Shown: piece by piece, positions 1 to 8,194 of the stretch | Layout of the letters: the number at the start of each line of letters is the position of its first letter | How positions within the stretch are numbered: the stretch's first letter is position 1 | Source: Lysinibacillus fusiformis | GTDB taxonomy: Bacteria; Bacillota; Bacilli; Bacillales_A; Planococcaceae | Direction of reading: 5' to 3' | NCBI RefSeq assembly: GCF_002845985.1 | Contig: NZ_PDFK01000006.1 | Span: forward strand, 1 to 64,000 | Length of the DNA stretch: 64,000 nucleotides | Notes under the pieces: generated by a model | What the model was told of the DNA's origin: nothing | What the model saw: only the letters and a program-made list of their open reading frames with translations | Databases searched by the model: none | Position numbers and translations under genes: made by a program

Positions 1-104
1 GATATGGAGAAGTGATGAATGACAATCATCCTCCATAAAATAAGTAGCAAACACCTTCACTTTATTTGAAAACCTTTGCTAAAAAGGTACCATTTTTGTG
101 GGTT

Positions 105-215
105 GGAGTGGAAGGCTACTTGACTCCCATGGGATAGCGAGACAGGCGAGCCCATGCACGGAGGAAGTGGCTCAGCGCTCGCCCACAGGAAAGCAAGTAG
201 CCTGCAACGGAAATC
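105..215. repeat. Structured GC-richer interspersed repeat-like element
   Basis: This stretch is more GC-rich than its surroundings and is bounded by a 10-bp inverted repeat, AGGCTACTTG at 113-122 and CAAGTAGCCT at 194-203. It contains the palindrome CCCATGGG at 126-133 and ends in CCTGCAACGGAAATCC. From memory, related sequences (GGAGTGGAAGGC ... GCCTGCAACGGAAATC) recur between genes in many Bacillaceae genomes. No second copy is visible in this window. Short ORFs crossing it lack ribosome binding sites. Confidence 0.45.
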
Positions 216-269
216 CATTTTCATCTTTCACAAAAATTTTATGGATGGTTTTGTTTTTCAACGCTATGC

Positions 270-297
270 AAAGAAAGCCCTCATAGAGCTTTCTTTT
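270..297 (-). terminator. Probable terminator of the binding-protein gene
   Basis: AGAAAGCCCTC and GAGCTTTCT form a short stem just past the stop codon of the leftward gene at 303. The following T-run is weak, so this is a moderate call. Confidence 0.45.
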
Positions 298-302
298 GAA
301 AA

Positions 303-1253
303 TTATTTCACGAACCATTTTTCAAGATCATCATATTTCAGCAGGTTAGCTGTGATAGCTCCAGACTGCCAATATGTTCGATCCGCAATATAGACATGCC
401 CATTTTTAACAGCAGGTACTGTTTTCCATAGTGTACTATCTAACCATTTAATCGCTTCTTGATTTTCTTCAGAATCCCAAGTGCCATTTGAAGGGAAAAG
501 GATGATATGATCCGCATCTAGCTCTGGAATAGCCTCTTCAGATAAGACTTCATGAAACTCTGTCATATCACGTGCTAACGGATGTGGTGTCAAGCCCGTT
601 TCTGTGTAAATATAGCCAGTGTAGCGATTTTTAATGCCAAATAAAGCTAATGTATTATCTGCGACATTTAGACGTACAACAGCAACTGTTTCGTCTCCAA
701 TTGATTCATCTAATTTTGCTTTTAAATCGAATACACGTTGCTCATATTTGTCAACGATTTCCTTTGCTTTATCAGGAATATTTAAAACATCAGCTATTGT
801 TTTTACAATTTCACGTGGATTTTGTAGAATATCTTCTTTTAAGCGGTAAGTAGGTGCAATCTTTGAGTATTCTTCATATTTTGCCTTATCCGCGGCGCCA
901 TCCACAATGATTAAATCAGGCTTAGCTTGTAGTAATGTTTCCATACTACCAGTAATGTCGAACTCAGGAACATCTAATCCTAAATAGTCCTGTTTACCCC
1001 ATGATGGGTGATACCATTGCACAATAGGTTTTACATCCAAGGCAGTTAAATAATCCTCCATATAGATAGCAGCTACACGCTGTGGGTTTGTAGGAATTTC
1101 TACTTTTCCAAACTCATCTTCTACAATTCTTGTATCTTTAGTTGATTGATCTTCTTTCGCTGTATCCTCTTTTACTTCATTTGAGCCACAGGCACCTAAC
1201 ACGAACATTAGTGCAAGTAAAAGGACAAATGAAAAATATCGACCTCTACGCAT
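303..1253 (-). CDS. Iron-siderophore ABC transporter substrate-binding lipoprotein
   Basis: This is a 316-residue periplasmic-binding-protein-type lipoprotein expected to capture a ferric siderophore outside the membrane and deliver it to a FecCD-type permease. The N-terminus is a lipoprotein signal with lipobox LGAC (Cys about residue 22), followed by a charged linker and the two-lobed TroA/FecB fold (NPQRVAAIYMEDYLTALDVKP, then AKPDLIIVDG). ATG at 1253 is supported by AGGAGTG. No permease or ATPase adjoins it here, so it must use a transporter encoded elsewhere or shared. A perfect 17-bp Fur-type palindrome lies 53 bp upstream, which predicts iron repression. The cargo cannot be told from sequence. 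Confidence 0.88.
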   Translation of the reverse strand: MRRGRYFSFVLLLALMFVLGACGSNEVKEDTAKEDQSTKDTRIVEDEFGKVEIPTNPQRVAAIYMEDYLTALDVKPIVQWYHPSWGKQDYLGLDVPEFDITGSMETLLQAKPDLIIVDGAADKAKYEEYSKIAPTYRLKEDILQNPREIVKTIADVLNIPDKAKEIVDKYEQRVFDLKAKLDESIGDETVAVVRLNVADNTLALFGIKNRYTGYIYTETGLTPHPLARDMTEFHEVLSEEAIPELDADHIILFPSNGTWDSEENQEAIKWLDSTLWKTVPAVKNGHVYIADRTYWQSGAITANLLKYDDLEKWFVK

Positions 1254-1305
1254 TGCTATTCACTCCTATTAATTTACTAAAACAGTAAGAATGTCATCTT
1301 AACCT

Positions 1306-1322
1306 AGAATGATAATCATTCT
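1306..1322. promoter_or_regulatory. Fur box upstream of the binding-protein gene
   Basis: AGAATGATAATCATTCT is a perfect 8-1-8 palindrome containing the TGATAATCATT core of Bacillus Fur boxes. It lies between the leftward binding-protein gene and the end of the MFS gene, where the promoter of the former must be. Binding is inferred. Confidence 0.8.
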
Positions 1323-1412
1323 CGTTTGATTCAAGTAAATTATAGGACACAACATATCAACAAACAATACACATTCTCTACTTCTTTTTTATACAAAATG
1401 AAATTTGACTTC

Positions 1413-2597
1413 CTATTGTTTTTTATTATCGAAAATGTACCAGACTAATGTAACAATTGCTGCAAGCATAACCATTAAAAATCCATACAAGGGAGTATGC
1501 GCTAATGATTGATGGTGAATAATAAAGCCCCCAATATAGGACCCTAAAAATATACCAATGTTGAAGGCAGAAATATTTAATGCTGAGGCCATAGAAATAG
1601 CTGATGGTACATATTTTTCAGACAGTAGAACAGCATATAGCTGCAATCCTGGGACATTCATAAACATAAATAAGCCCATTACTAATACCATGATTAATCC
1701 GATAATAGGTGATTCGAGCATGAAGCCAATGCCGAGCAACGCCAAGGCAAGTCCTACAAAAATAATAAAGATAGAACGTAGCGGATTATGATTAGCAAAA
1801 TGACCACCTAATGTATTACCGATCGCAACGCAAATACCATAGACCACTAAAATAATGACTACTGCATGAGGAGAATACCCCATATATTGCTCTAAAATAG
1901 GTGAAATATATGTGTAGACAACAAAGGCACCACCGTATCCAATTGCGGTAATGAACAATATTAAAATCATGCGAATATTGCCTAATACTTTGCCAATATC
2001 ACGAATAGAGATAGGATTGCTTTTCGACAATTGGTTAGGTACTAAGATCGCATTACTAATTAAACCGATAATCCCAATGACGACGATAAAGATGAACGAC
2101 ATCCGCCAGTCTGTTACTTGACCAATAAATGTACCAAGTGGAACACCTGTTACAGTAGCCAAAGTTAAGCCTGTAAACATAAAGGCAATAGCACTGGCTC
2201 GTTTATTTGGTTCCACTACATCAGCCGCTATGACGGAAGCGATGGACATAAACACACCGTGTGCTAATGCTGAAATAATACGTCCGATTAATAATAAAGA
2301 GAAATTAGGTGCTAAAGCGACTGCTAAGTTACCTACTATAAAGATGGTCATGACAAGCAATAATACGGTTTTTCGACTAAGGCGTGATGTTAAGGCTGTT
2401 AATAATGGAGCTCCAACAGTTACCCCTAGTGCATATATAGAAACGGTTAAGCCAGCTGTGCTTAGAGAGATACCAAAGTCATCTGTAATTAATGGTAGAA
2501 GTCCAACGCTGATAAATTCAGTGGAACCTATACCGAATGCACTGATTGCAAGAGCTAGTAAGGTTAATTTAGCACTTGACTCTTTTGATTTTGACAT
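1413..2597 (-). CDS. MFS transporter, DHA1 (AraJ/YdhP-like) drug or sugar efflux pump
   Basis: This is a 394-residue, twelve-helix major facilitator protein, the usual length for the DHA1/AraJ group of proton-driven exporters. Visible marks are the first-helix STEFISVGLLPLI segment, the loop 2-3 region with SRLSRKTVLL, and motif C-like GVPLGTFIG. Start ATG 2597 has AAAGGAGA upstream. The divergent HxlR-family gene shares a 109-bp intergenic region with an inverted repeat, so this regulator probably controls the pump in response to an electrophile or drug. The substrate is unknown. Confidence 0.85.
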   Translation of the reverse strand: MSKSKESSAKLTLLALAISAFGIGSTEFISVGLLPLITDDFGISLSTAGLTVSIYALGVTVGAPLLTALTSRLSRKTVLLLVMTIFIVGNLAVALAPNFSLLLIGRIISALAHGVFMSIASVIAADVVEPNKRASAIAFMFTGLTLATVTGVPLGTFIGQVTDWRMSFIFIVVIGIIGLISNAILVPNQLSKSNPISIRDIGKVLGNIRMILILFITAIGYGGAFVVYTYISPILEQYMGYSPHAVVIILVVYGICVAIGNTLGGHFANHNPLRSIFIIFVGLALALLGIGFMLESPIIGLIMVLVMGLFMFMNVPGLQLYAVLLSEKYVPSAISMASALNISAFNIGIFLGSYIGGFIIHHQSLAHTPLYGFLMVMLAAIVTLVWYIFDNKKQ

Positions 2598-2645
2598 ACT
2601 ATTAAAATCTCCTTTGATTTTTTTTATTGTGTGTAGTACTATTCA

Positions 2646-2666
2646 TACATACCTAAAAGATATGTA
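2646..2666. promoter_or_regulatory. Inverted repeat, likely operator for the HxlR-family regulator
   Basis: TACATA at 2646-2651 and TATGTA at 2661-2666 form an inverted repeat in the divergent MFS/HxlR intergenic region. Its position fits an autoregulatory operator. The binding assignment is inference. Confidence 0.4.
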
Positions 2667-2706
2667 CGGTACTTTTAGTTACTTTTGAATATTACAGGGG
2701 GTCACA

Positions 2707-3090
2707 ATGCAAAAAGTTTATAATATTGGTGTTGAAGCTACGCTTGAAGTTATCGGCGGTAAATGGAAACCAGTCATTCTTTGTCATTTAAACCACCATG
2801 GTAAAATTCGAACAAATGAGTTTCGCCGATTAATTCCGGGTATTTCTCAAAAAATGCTTACAAGTCAATTAAGAGAGTTAGAGCAGGCTGGATTAATTCA
2901 TCGAAAGGTCTTCAATCAAGTACCACCAAAAGTCGAATATTCATTAACGACCTATGGACAAGGGATGGAACCTATTCTGAACATGCTTTGCACTTGGGGC
3001 GAAAAGCATGTTGAATTATTACAGGATAAAGGTGAAGATGTACTGTTAAAACAACGTGATGAAGATATCGCAATGCAGCAAACATCGTAA
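2707..3090 (+). CDS. HxlR-family winged-helix transcriptional regulator
   Basis: This is a 127-residue regulator of the HxlR/DUF24 family (relatives include YodB, HypR and CatR of B. subtilis), which sense electrophiles or oxidants, often through a cysteine near the N-terminus. The core IGGKWKPVILCHL and RLIPGISQKMLTSQLRELEQAGLI is classic for the family. Cysteines occur near residue 26 (ILCHL) and in LCTWG near the C-terminus. The usual redox Cys close to residue 6 is not present, so sensing may differ. AGGGGGTC precedes ATG 2707. It is divergent from the MFS pump and is probably its repressor. Confidence 0.9.
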   Translation: MQKVYNIGVEATLEVIGGKWKPVILCHLNHHGKIRTNEFRRLIPGISQKMLTSQLRELEQAGLIHRKVFNQVPPKVEYSLTTYGQGMEPILNMLCTWGEKHVELLQDKGEDVLLKQRDEDIAMQQTS

Positions 3091-3098
3091 TGAGGGGA

Positions 3099-3132
3099 GA
3101 AAGAGACTGTCACATGTAAGACAGTCTCTTTT
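3099..3132. terminator. Bidirectional terminator between convergent genes
   Basis: AAGAGACTGTC (3101-3111) and GACAGTCTCTT (3120-3130) form an 11-bp stem with T-rich DNA following on the plus strand and A-rich DNA before it. It sits between convergent HxlR and aldo/keto reductase genes. Confidence 0.85.
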
Positions 3133-3145
3133 CCTCTTTTTATGC

Positions 3146-3991
3146 TTATAGAGCAAAGTCGAATTCATTTGGATTCGGTCCGACACGCTGTTCAAGATTC
3201 ATCGCATTGATTGTAGCCATTTCTTCGTCTGTTAGAAGGAAGTCGAAGATATCAGCATTTTGTAGCATGCGTTCTCGACGCACAGATTTTGGAATCGCAA
3301 TAATGCCGTTTTGTACATCCCAGCGCAAAATAACTTGAGCATTAGATTTTCCATATTTTATTGCGATTTTCGAAATCGTTTCATCTTCAAGAAGCCCACC
3401 TTGCATTAAAGGTGCCCAAGCCTCCAGTTGAATTTGGTGGTTATTACAGAATGAATGAAGCTCAGCTTGCTGTAAGCGTGGATGAAATTCCACTTGATTG
3501 ATAACAGGCTTAATGCGAGCAAATGATAGTAAGTTTTGCAAGTGTGAGGCTGTGAAATTACATACGCCAATTGCTTTTATCTTACCTTGATCATATAAGT
3601 CTTCTAGAGCCTTCCAAGAGTCAGTATATTTATCTTTACCTGGCCAATGAATAAGATAAAGATCTAGATAATCTAAACCCAGTTTTTCTAAACTCTTTTC
3701 ATAGGCTGTAATAGTTTCCTCATAGCTTAATCCATCGTTCCACACTTTTGATGTAATAAACAGGTCTTCACGTTGTAAACTAGTGGATGTTAGTGCCTGT
3801 TTAATACCTTCTCCTACACCTTCTTCATTGCCATAAATAGCAGCTGTATCGATGCTTCGATAGCCGACCTCGATGGCGTTTTTGACCATTTCTGCAGTAG
3901 CGCCATTCGCTACTTGGAAAACACCTAAACCCATACCAGGCATTTGTAAGCCATTATTTAATGTGATTGTATCTTGTAAATGAGTAATCAT
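3146..3991 (-). CDS. Aldo/keto reductase (glyoxal/methylglyoxal reductase-like)
   Basis: This is a 281-residue NADPH-dependent aldo/keto reductase of the AKR5 type, resembling B. subtilis YvgN, which reduces methylglyoxal and other aldehydes in the cytosol. The catalytic set is visible: Asp and Tyr in SIDTAAIYGN, Lys in ITSKVW and His in LIHWPG. The cofactor end has AIPKSVRRERMLQNADIFDF. Length is normal. It converges on the HxlR gene across a shared terminator. If the regulator senses electrophiles, this enzyme may belong to the same aldehyde/quinone detoxification context, but it has its own upstream region. Confidence 0.9.
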   Translation of the reverse strand: MITHLQDTITLNNGLQMPGMGLGVFQVANGATAEMVKNAIEVGYRSIDTAAIYGNEEGVGEGIKQALTSTSLQREDLFITSKVWNDGLSYEETITAYEKSLEKLGLDYLDLYLIHWPGKDKYTDSWKALEDLYDQGKIKAIGVCNFTASHLQNLLSFARIKPVINQVEFHPRLQQAELHSFCNNHQIQLEAWAPLMQGGLLEDETISKIAIKYGKSNAQVILRWDVQNGIIAIPKSVRRERMLQNADIFDFLLTDEEMATINAMNLEQRVGPNPNEFDFAL

Positions 3992-4342
3992 TTTTATTCC
4001 TCCAATATGTGAGTTTGCTTGATTGCTTTTTCATTATGATGTTTCGATAAGGTGAAAAAAAGTACGCACATTTTTGTTTCATAGAAACGTCGAGGTAACT
4101 TTTGTGAGTTGACAATGGTTAGAGGAATAAAAAATTTTGCTATTAAACAAAATGGTAAGCCCCTAATTGGTCACGCATCTTCTAATCAGAAAAATATGGG
4201 GCGCTATGGAATGACAATTGCCTGTACAAAGAGTATTTGGACTGAAGTAAATGAATGACTTTTTTTCTGTAATAAAGGGAATTTTTGTTGGATAGCGAAT
4301 TTAAATTAAAAATAGTAAAACTTTATAAAGGGGAATTGGAAG
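3992..4342. other. Intergenic region with an unsupported 47-codon ORF
   Basis: This 350-bp stretch holds the leader of the leftward aldo/keto reductase and, on the plus strand, an open frame 4115-4258 of 47 codons starting MVRGIKNFAIKQNGKPLIGH. That frame has no good ribosome binding site (GAGGT is about 20 bases too far upstream) and I do not recognise it. It could be a gene relic. No terminator or operator stands out. Confidence 0.4.
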
Positions 4343-4783
4343 ATGAATCGGTTAAATTTAATCACATTAGGTGTTATAGATATGGTGGAATCACTAGCAT
4401 TTTATCGAGAGGGGCTTGGCTTTGAGATAGTCGTGTACGGGGATGAAACGAATCCAGATGTGATGTTCTTTAATAATGGAGGAACGAAAATATCGCTTTT
4501 TCCAATTGAACGCTTAGTCAAAGACATCAATGAAGCCAACCCACCAGAAATTGGCCGTGGCTTTGGCGGAATTACACTTGCCTATAATGGTAAAACAAAA
4601 GAAGAAGTGGATCGTGTATTTGCATTAGCAAAAGAGGCTGGAGCGACAATTGTGAAAGAGCCAGAAACTGTGTTTTGGGGAGGCTATAGTGGCTATTTCC
4701 AAGATCCAAATGGCTACTACTGGGAAGTAGCCTATGGTGACATGTGGCAGTTTGATGAAAATGATATGCTGATTATTCAATAA
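4343..4783 (+). CDS. VOC-family (glyoxalase/dioxygenase superfamily) protein
   Basis: This is a 146-residue single-domain vicinal-oxygen-chelate protein with paired beta-alpha-beta-beta-beta modules. Characteristic segments are LGVIDMVESLAFYREGLGF at the N-terminus and YFQDPNGYYWEVAY at the C-terminus, where the Glu would be a metal ligand. The His ligand expected near the first strand is replaced (NLITLGV), so a true glyoxalase I activity is unlikely. Members include bleomycin-binding and fosfomycin-type proteins, but substrate cannot be assigned. It is monocistronic and ends at a strong hairpin. Confidence 0.82.
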   Translation: MNRLNLITLGVIDMVESLAFYREGLGFEIVVYGDETNPDVMFFNNGGTKISLFPIERLVKDINEANPPEIGRGFGGITLAYNGKTKEEVDRVFALAKEAGATIVKEPETVFWGGYSGYFQDPNGYYWEVAYGDMWQFDENDMLIIQ

Positions 4784-4792
4784 TAATCCAAA

Positions 4793-4829
4793 AAGAGAGC
4801 AAACTAGAAACATTAGTTTGCTCTCTTTT
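4793..4829 (+). terminator. Intrinsic terminator after the VOC gene
   Basis: AGAGAGCAAACTA and TAGTTTGCTCTCT form a 13-bp stem with a short loop, followed by TTTT. It is a clear Rho-independent terminator. Confidence 0.9.
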
Positions 4830-4979
4830 GCATGAACTGTTAAATATCCTAAGTTTTGAGCAGCTTTAGACAAGTAAAGAATCTTTTCATCCACAGGGCA
4901 GTAGGATTTTGTATGTATACCTGCCTATTCCCACAATTAATAAGATTTTACCCTATAATAACCATGTATGGGATTTATA

Positions 4980-5009
4980 TTGTTTTTAATTTCTAATTAA
5001 ATGTATAAT
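4980..5009 (+). promoter_or_regulatory. SigA-type promoter for the two-component system
   Basis: TTGTTT (4980-4985), an 18-bp spacer and a consensus TATAAT (5004-5009) precede the response regulator gene by 54 bp. The -10 is perfect and the -35 has mismatches. Confidence 0.55.
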
Positions 5010-5063
5010 GCAAAATATGGTATTTTAATATAATTTTTAATTAGTAAATAAGGAGGGTGACCA

Positions 5064-5732
5064 TTGATTCGTATATTGTACATAGAAGATGAAAAAGAAA
5101 TAGGGCAATGGGTCAGTAAGGAATTAACTGAAAGAGGCTATGAAGTAACCTGGTTAGAGTCTGGAGAAGGTCTTGAGCAACATATTGCCTCAAAGGATAT
5201 TGCTATATTGGATGTGATGCTACCTGGCTTAGATGGTTTTTCCATTGGTAAAAGAATTAAACGAGAAAATAAGGACTTACCAATATTAATGTTATCAGCT
5301 CGAACGGCTATTGAGGATAAAATTGAAGGGCTCCACTTCGCTGATGATTATGTAACAAAGCCATTCCACCCCGATGAACTAGTAGCAAGGCTTGAAGTAT
5401 TACTGAGAAGATATCAAAAAAATGATGATGTCCTAGCATTGCAGCACCTAAAAATTTATACGAAAGATATGCGAATTATCAATACATTGGATGAAGAAGA
5501 AATTCTTTTGACTGGTAAACAATTTTATTTATTGCAGTATTTTATACGTCACCTCAATCAAATTTTAACCAAGGAACAACTCTATGAGGGTGTTTGGGGT
5601 GAGAGTTATATAGAAGGTGATAAAACATTGATGGTACATATCCGTTACTTAAGAGAAAAGATTGAAGTAAATCCTGCAAAGCCTCTGATTATCGAAACAA
5701 TTCGAGGTATAGGCTATAGGGTGAAGCTATGA
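5064..5732 (+). CDS. OmpR/PhoB-family response regulator
   Basis: This is a 222-residue DNA-binding response regulator. The receiver domain (about 1-115) has the acidic pocket IEDEKE, phosphoacceptor Asp50 in AILDVMLPGLDG and Lys99 in VTKPFHP. The C-terminal winged helix (about 130-222) ends in IETIRGIGYRVKL. The start is TTG at 5064, eight or so bases after an ideal AGGAGGGTGA. The gene overlaps the kinase gene by 4 bp (ATGA), so they are translationally coupled. It is followed by ABC transporter genes of the bacitracin/lantibiotic type, which such regulators commonly control. Confidence 0.95.
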   Translation: MIRILYIEDEKEIGQWVSKELTERGYEVTWLESGEGLEQHIASKDIAILDVMLPGLDGFSIGKRIKRENKDLPILMLSARTAIEDKIEGLHFADDYVTKPFHPDELVARLEVLLRRYQKNDDVLALQHLKIYTKDMRIINTLDEEEILLTGKQFYLLQYFIRHLNQILTKEQLYEGVWGESYIEGDKTLMVHIRYLREKIEVNPAKPLIIETIRGIGYRVKL

Positions 5733-7111
5733 AATTTTTCCGATCACTATTAGCAAAATATATGCTAATTATTTTATTAGCCATATCAATTGTGCAAATA
5801 TCCTATCTGGGTGTTGCGATTTTCGTGTTAGGCATTACAAAAACAGCATCCGGAGAATTTTCAAGTGATGTTCTTCTGGAAAGTGAAATCGAGGAGCAAT
5901 GGCATACAGAGGCCAACAGCATAAAACAAGCTTCAGATAATACTATTGCCGAGTTTTTTCAAAAATGGCAAGAGCAATATCCTACAGCCTCTATGTTTTG
6001 GGTAAGTGAAGAGGGCAATCTCCTGACTTCTGTCAATGTGAAGGAGCAGTTACCAACAAAATGGACACCAGCCTATACAACTCAATTTATAAAGGAACGC
6101 TATGGAGGTAATCCATTTACTGTTATGGCTTTCTTAGGCGGTGATGTATCAAATGGCTTTATTGTATTAGAGATTTCAAGGGAAGCCTTTAATCCACCGC
6201 TTATTAAGGTCTATGATAACTATGGTAGCTTCTTACTTTTTGGTGTAATTGCCGTTATTTTATTTTTTATTGTCGTTTCGCTTTTATTTTTCAAAGGAAT
6301 CCGAAAAAGATTATTACATCTCCAAGAGGCCATGGAGATACGTGATGTAGACGGTCTACCTATTGAGATTCATGTGAAAAAGCGGGATGAAATTGGGCAA
6401 TTAGAGCATAGCTTTAACAGAATGGTTTGCGAGCTGAGAGATAGTAAACAGCGTCAACAGAAGGAAGAACAGCTAAGACGGGAACTGATTGCCAATTTAT
6501 CACATGATTTACGGACACCGTTAACAAAAGTAAGAGCTCAGTCCTATACGATTAGCAAAGAAACCTTGTCAGAGGAAGGCAAACAAGCTTTGAAGGCAAT
6601 GGAAACATCGATAGTGAATATTGATGCTTTAATCGAAAATCTAATGTCCTATACATTGTTAATGGCAAGTAAATATAATTTCGAACCGAAAAACATCAAT
6701 GTTATTCGGTTTGTGCGGGAACATCTAACAACCTGGTATCCAGTTTTTGAGCGAGAAAGTTTTACGATCGACATTGAACTGCAAGCATTTGAACCTAATG
6801 AATGGCGTGTTGATCCATTATGGTTAGGACGAATATTTGATAATATATTCCAAAATGTATTGCGTCACGCTAACAGTGGGAAGTATATAAAGGTGACAAC
6901 GGAATCAACGGAGAGCTACAGAGCATTTCTGATTGAGGACCATGGTCAAGGGATGAAAAATGAATCGAATGCTAAGGGGGCAGGAATTGGTTTATCCATT
7001 GTCGATGTAATGGTAAAGGGTATGTGCTTAGAATGGGACATAAACTCCAATCACTTGGGCACAAAAATTATTATAAAAAATGTGATTCAATCTGCGAAGC
7101 TTGGGAAGTAA
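5729..7111 (+). CDS. Sensor histidine kinase
   Basis: This is a 460-residue membrane kinase partnered with the preceding regulator. A first membrane helix lies at about 9-35, an extracytoplasmic domain of about 130 residues follows, and a second helix is at about 168-188. Then come a HAMP linker, the phosphoacceptor His259 in LIANLSHDLRTPLTK, and the HATPase with the N box DNIFQNVLRHA and G boxes EDHGQGMKN and GAGIGLSIV. The extracellular domain is larger than in BceS-type intramembrane-sensing kinases, so it may bind a ligand directly. A terminator overlaps its stop codon. Confidence 0.94.
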   Translation: MKFFRSLLAKYMLIILLAISIVQISYLGVAIFVLGITKTASGEFSSDVLLESEIEEQWHTEANSIKQASDNTIAEFFQKWQEQYPTASMFWVSEEGNLLTSVNVKEQLPTKWTPAYTTQFIKERYGGNPFTVMAFLGGDVSNGFIVLEISREAFNPPLIKVYDNYGSFLLFGVIAVILFFIVVSLLFFKGIRKRLLHLQEAMEIRDVDGLPIEIHVKKRDEIGQLEHSFNRMVCELRDSKQRQQKEEQLRRELIANLSHDLRTPLTKVRAQSYTISKETLSEEGKQALKAMETSIVNIDALIENLMSYTLLMASKYNFEPKNINVIRFVREHLTTWYPVFERESFTIDIELQAFEPNEWRVDPLWLGRIFDNIFQNVLRHANSGKYIKVTTESTESYRAFLIEDHGQGMKNESNAKGAGIGLSIVDVMVKGMCLEWDINSNHLGTKIIIKNVIQSAKLGK

Positions 7112-7129
7112 AAGCTCGCAGATTTTTTT
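7089..7129 (+). terminator. Terminator overlapping the kinase stop codon
   Basis: AATCTGCGA and TCGCAGATT pair around an internal loop, followed by seven T. It would separate the two-component genes from the ABC block, or act as a partial terminator. A second weak hairpin (CTCTT/AAGAG near 7183) follows. Confidence 0.7.
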
Positions 7130-7282
7130 ATGTTGATGCAACAATTTTTTTGTATCGAAAGCGTTGCGGCAGAAAAAGAAAGGCTCTTATAAAAAGAGTA
7201 GAAGTTTTTTAAACAAAATTTAAACTTGGTCCATACCTGTTTTTAACCTTTTCTTCTTATGATAGTAAATGAGGTGAGAACA

Positions 7283-8194
7283 TTGGAATATATCGTACAA
7301 ACACAAAACTTATCAAAACACTTTGGGAAAGAGCAAGCTGTATCAAATATGAATTTACAAATACAAAAAGGTGAAATATACGGATTTTTAGGGCCAAATG
7401 GAGCAGGGAAAACGACTACCATTCGTATGCTTCTTGGTTTAATGAAGCCTTCCACAGGTACCATTAAAATTTTTCAAAAAGACATTACGAAGGAGCGTAT
7501 TCAAATCTTAGCCAATGTAGGTTCATTAGTAGAGAATCCTTCCTACTACCCACACTTAACAGCATATGAGAATTTGGAGGCACTAAGAAAAATAGTAGGT
7601 GTACCGAAATCTCGAATCGATGAAGTTCTCGAAATTGTCCGTTTGAAGGAAGCTGCTAATAAAAAGGTAAAGGGCTTTTCGTTAGGGATGAAGCAACGTC
7701 TAGGTATTGCTGCTTCTCTACTGCATAATCCTGAATTACTTATTTTAGATGAACCAACGAATGGTCTGGATCCTTCAGGAATTATTGAAATTCGTAATTT
7801 AATTAAAAGGCTACCAAAGGAATACGGCATGACTATTATTATTTCCAGCCATTTATTATCAGAGATCGATCAAATGGCGACTCAAGTAGGGATTGTTTCT
7901 AAGGGGAAATTGATTTTCCAAGATTCTATTGAGGCGATGCGTAGGTTTGCTCAACCAAAGATTCTATTTAAAGTGAACAATGGTGAAAAAGGATGGCGCT
8001 CTCTATTAGCCCATGGCATTAAAGCAGATTATCAAGATGGGGTTATTTTATTAGAGGAATGCTCAGATGAAAAAGTTGCTCATATTGTCCATGTTCTTGT
8101 TCAGGAGGGTATTTCAGTATTCCGAGTGGAGGAAGAGAAACGCTCATTGGAGGATATATTCCTGCAAATGACGATGGGAGAGCAGGCGATATGA
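7283..8194 (+). CDS. ABC transporter ATP-binding protein (BcrA/lantibiotic-immunity type)
   Basis: This is a roughly 303-residue ATPase subunit. Walker A GPNGAGKTT is near residue 37, the signature is FSLGMKQRLGIA, Walker B LLILDEPTNGLDPSG is near 154, and a C-terminal regulatory tail ends ... SLEDIFLQMTMGE. Family relatives (BcrA, NisF-like) power removal of bacitracin or lantibiotics from the membrane. I choose TTG 7283 because GAGGTGAG sits just upstream. An upstream ATG at 7259 is in frame but has no binding site. Its stop overlaps the next gene (ATGATGG), and it follows the two-component genes. Confidence 0.92.
   Translation: MEYIVQTQNLSKHFGKEQAVSNMNLQIQKGEIYGFLGPNGAGKTTTIRMLLGLMKPSTGTIKIFQKDITKERIQILANVGSLVENPSYYPHLTAYENLEALRKIVGVPKSRIDEVLEIVRLKEAANKKVKGFSLGMKQRLGIAASLLHNPELLILDEPTNGLDPSGIIEIRNLIKRLPKEYGMTIIISSHLLSEIDQMATQVGIVSKGKLIFQDSIEAMRRFAQPKILFKVNNGEKGWRSLLAHGIKADYQDGVILLEECSDEKVAHIVHVLVQEGISVFRVEEEKRSLEDIFLQMTMGEQAI

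Noticed and set aside
3-37. Inverted repeat TATGGAG/CTCCATA with inner GATGA/TCATC
   Set aside because: Weak, interrupted and without context at the window edge, so it is not called as a terminator or operator.
2230-2688. 152-codon plus-strand ORF
   Set aside because: It is antisense to the MFS gene and shows the composition of a shadow frame. The MFS protein is clearly real.
4625-4894. 89-codon minus-strand ORF
   Set aside because: Antisense to the VOC gene and crossing its terminator, with no ribosome site.
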